Of a stretch of 64,000 nt of DNA, positions 62,891 through 64,000 are shown piece by piece; position 1 is the stretch's first letter, and the number at the start of each line of letters is the position of its first letter. Position numbers and translations under genes: made by a program. The DNA is taken from contig NC_051142.1 of NCBI RefSeq assembly GCF_014839805.1, positions 744,001-808,000 of the forward strand, read 5' to 3'. Below the pieces are notes generated by a model. That model searched no databases. It saw only the letters and a program-made list of their open reading frames with translations, and was not told the DNA's origin. The DNA comes from Manduca sexta. Taxonomy: Eukaryota > Arthropoda > Insecta > Lepidoptera > Sphingidae.

Positions 62891-64000
62891 AATTCCGTAT
62901 CACAACCGAAGCTTTAATACAGGTCACAAACACATTTATATGGAGAAAATGCCTACTTTACATCATAAGTTATGTTTTTACAAGTGGCAACAGTTATCAG
63001 AACCATAAACAAAATGCGGTGGTGAGTGATATTTAAGTCTGAAGTTTAAATTACAAATTCCTTCTACTTAAATCACCTCGTAATTTATGTTGGGGCTTTG
63101 GTTAGTCCCTAAGTAAATTATACAGGTTCTGATTAGGTTAGAAAAAGTGAAATCTGCGTTCCAAATTCGCACCGCCTCGAAAAACCGCCGAATACGTCAC
63201 GAATCATCGTCGACTTAATGTCTAGGAATATAATATATAATTGTCTATGATGTTATGCCTTCGTGTAGAAAGATCATAATGGAACACATTTCTTCTCCAT
63301 AGCTCTCTTGAACAGTACCTAAAAGAAAATGTAATTTCTATTAGTTTAGACAATAATATATGTTTGTTAATAGAATCTCGGTACCTTCATGTAATTAAGG
63401 ATTGGAAGACTAAAATTATAAATTGTCTTCTTATTAAAACATTTCAATCATTGTACTTTTAGTTACGTTTTAATTATAATGATTATTGAATATATTCATT
63501 TTTATTTTATGTGTTTTGTTTCATTTTTATTTCTGTGTTGTCTACGCTTTTAAAGAGTATAATTTCGAGCACATTCGCACAAGTGACGTTTCGTTTCGCA
63601 TTACGTTTCCACAAAGAAGCACTGAATCGCACAAATATTTCCAAAATCAACCAAATGAGTAAACATGCTTTCATATCAAACTAACTAAGGTGAGTAACGT
63701 TAATATTTTAAAAGCACATTCATTATTGACTATAGGTCAAATTAGAGCGTACTATCTAAGCAATAGAGTGCGATACGCAGTACGGTCAAATAGAAAGGTG
63801 AGTAAGAAAATAGGAAACGGTTTTTCATAGGTTCAGCGACTTATAAACTGTGGATTTAAAAATCTATAACACCACTAGCAGTCTTGATATGGGTACTCGG
63901 AGATTTAAGCTGCTGTATTTGAATTAAAGAAATGCTTCTATCTTATATATTTAGATAGACAAGTTACCGTCAACATTGAATACACTGAAATCCTTCGTCA
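62891..64000. other. Sequence downstream of the gene, no gene supported
   Basis: AT-rich, with only short open frames. Three consensus 5' splice-site strings occur on the + strand (63022, 63690, 63798) but are not tied to any coding frame. Confidence 0.5.

Noticed and set aside
1..64000. CRISPR array, operon, phage or plasmid features
   Set aside because: There are no regularly spaced repeats and no dense short-spaced coding. Spliced exons and SINEs show a eukaryotic nuclear genome.

Overview
The window looks like nuclear DNA of an insect, most likely a moth or butterfly. It is AT-rich and dominated by introns. It carries several repeat types typical of lepidopteran genomes: Helitron-like elements ending in CTAG, tRNA-derived SINEs, a foldback family containing a 'tcttcgaaacgtcg' core, and a degraded non-LTR retrotransposon tail. 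Nothing suggests a bacterium, a plasmid or a virus. The lepidopteran placement rests on recognising the repeats, not on a search.

One gene on the + strand explains essentially all of the convincing coding sequence. The long form has coding exons at 11111-11254, 11740-13496, 55486-55583, 58739-58952, 60076-60227, 61150-61352 and 61622-61746. Every junction has a consensus GT/AG site, and the reading phases agree across all six joins. The frame is already open, with a split codon, at 11111, so the true start lies in an exon I cannot find or upstream of the window. The visible part encodes 896 residues. It is a largely disordered, Ser/Pro/Arg-rich protein, and I do not recognise the family.

A second open block at 54117-55283 lies at the 3' end of the 42-kb intron. 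It has its own ATG, a candidate 5' splice acceptor and a GC-rich candidate promoter and leader at about 53080-53655. It can be spliced in phase to the shared exon at 55486. I read it as an alternative first coding exon that replaces the long N-terminus with a different 389-residue one, giving a 652-residue isoform. If the weak GTAATT donor is skipped, a stop and a nearby AATAAA would give a 393-residue short form instead. Both N-termini carry an RVxF-type PP1-docking match (KGVTF and RKVSF).

Layout: 1-11110 is upstream or intronic DNA full of repeats. 11111-13496 holds two long-isoform exons, with three CTCF-like motifs around the first. 13497-53079 is a long intron with dispersed repeats and no supportable exon. 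53080-55283 is the internal promoter and alternative exon. 55486-61746 holds the shared C-terminal exons. 61747 to about 62890 is the 3' UTR. 62891-64000 has no gene that I can support.
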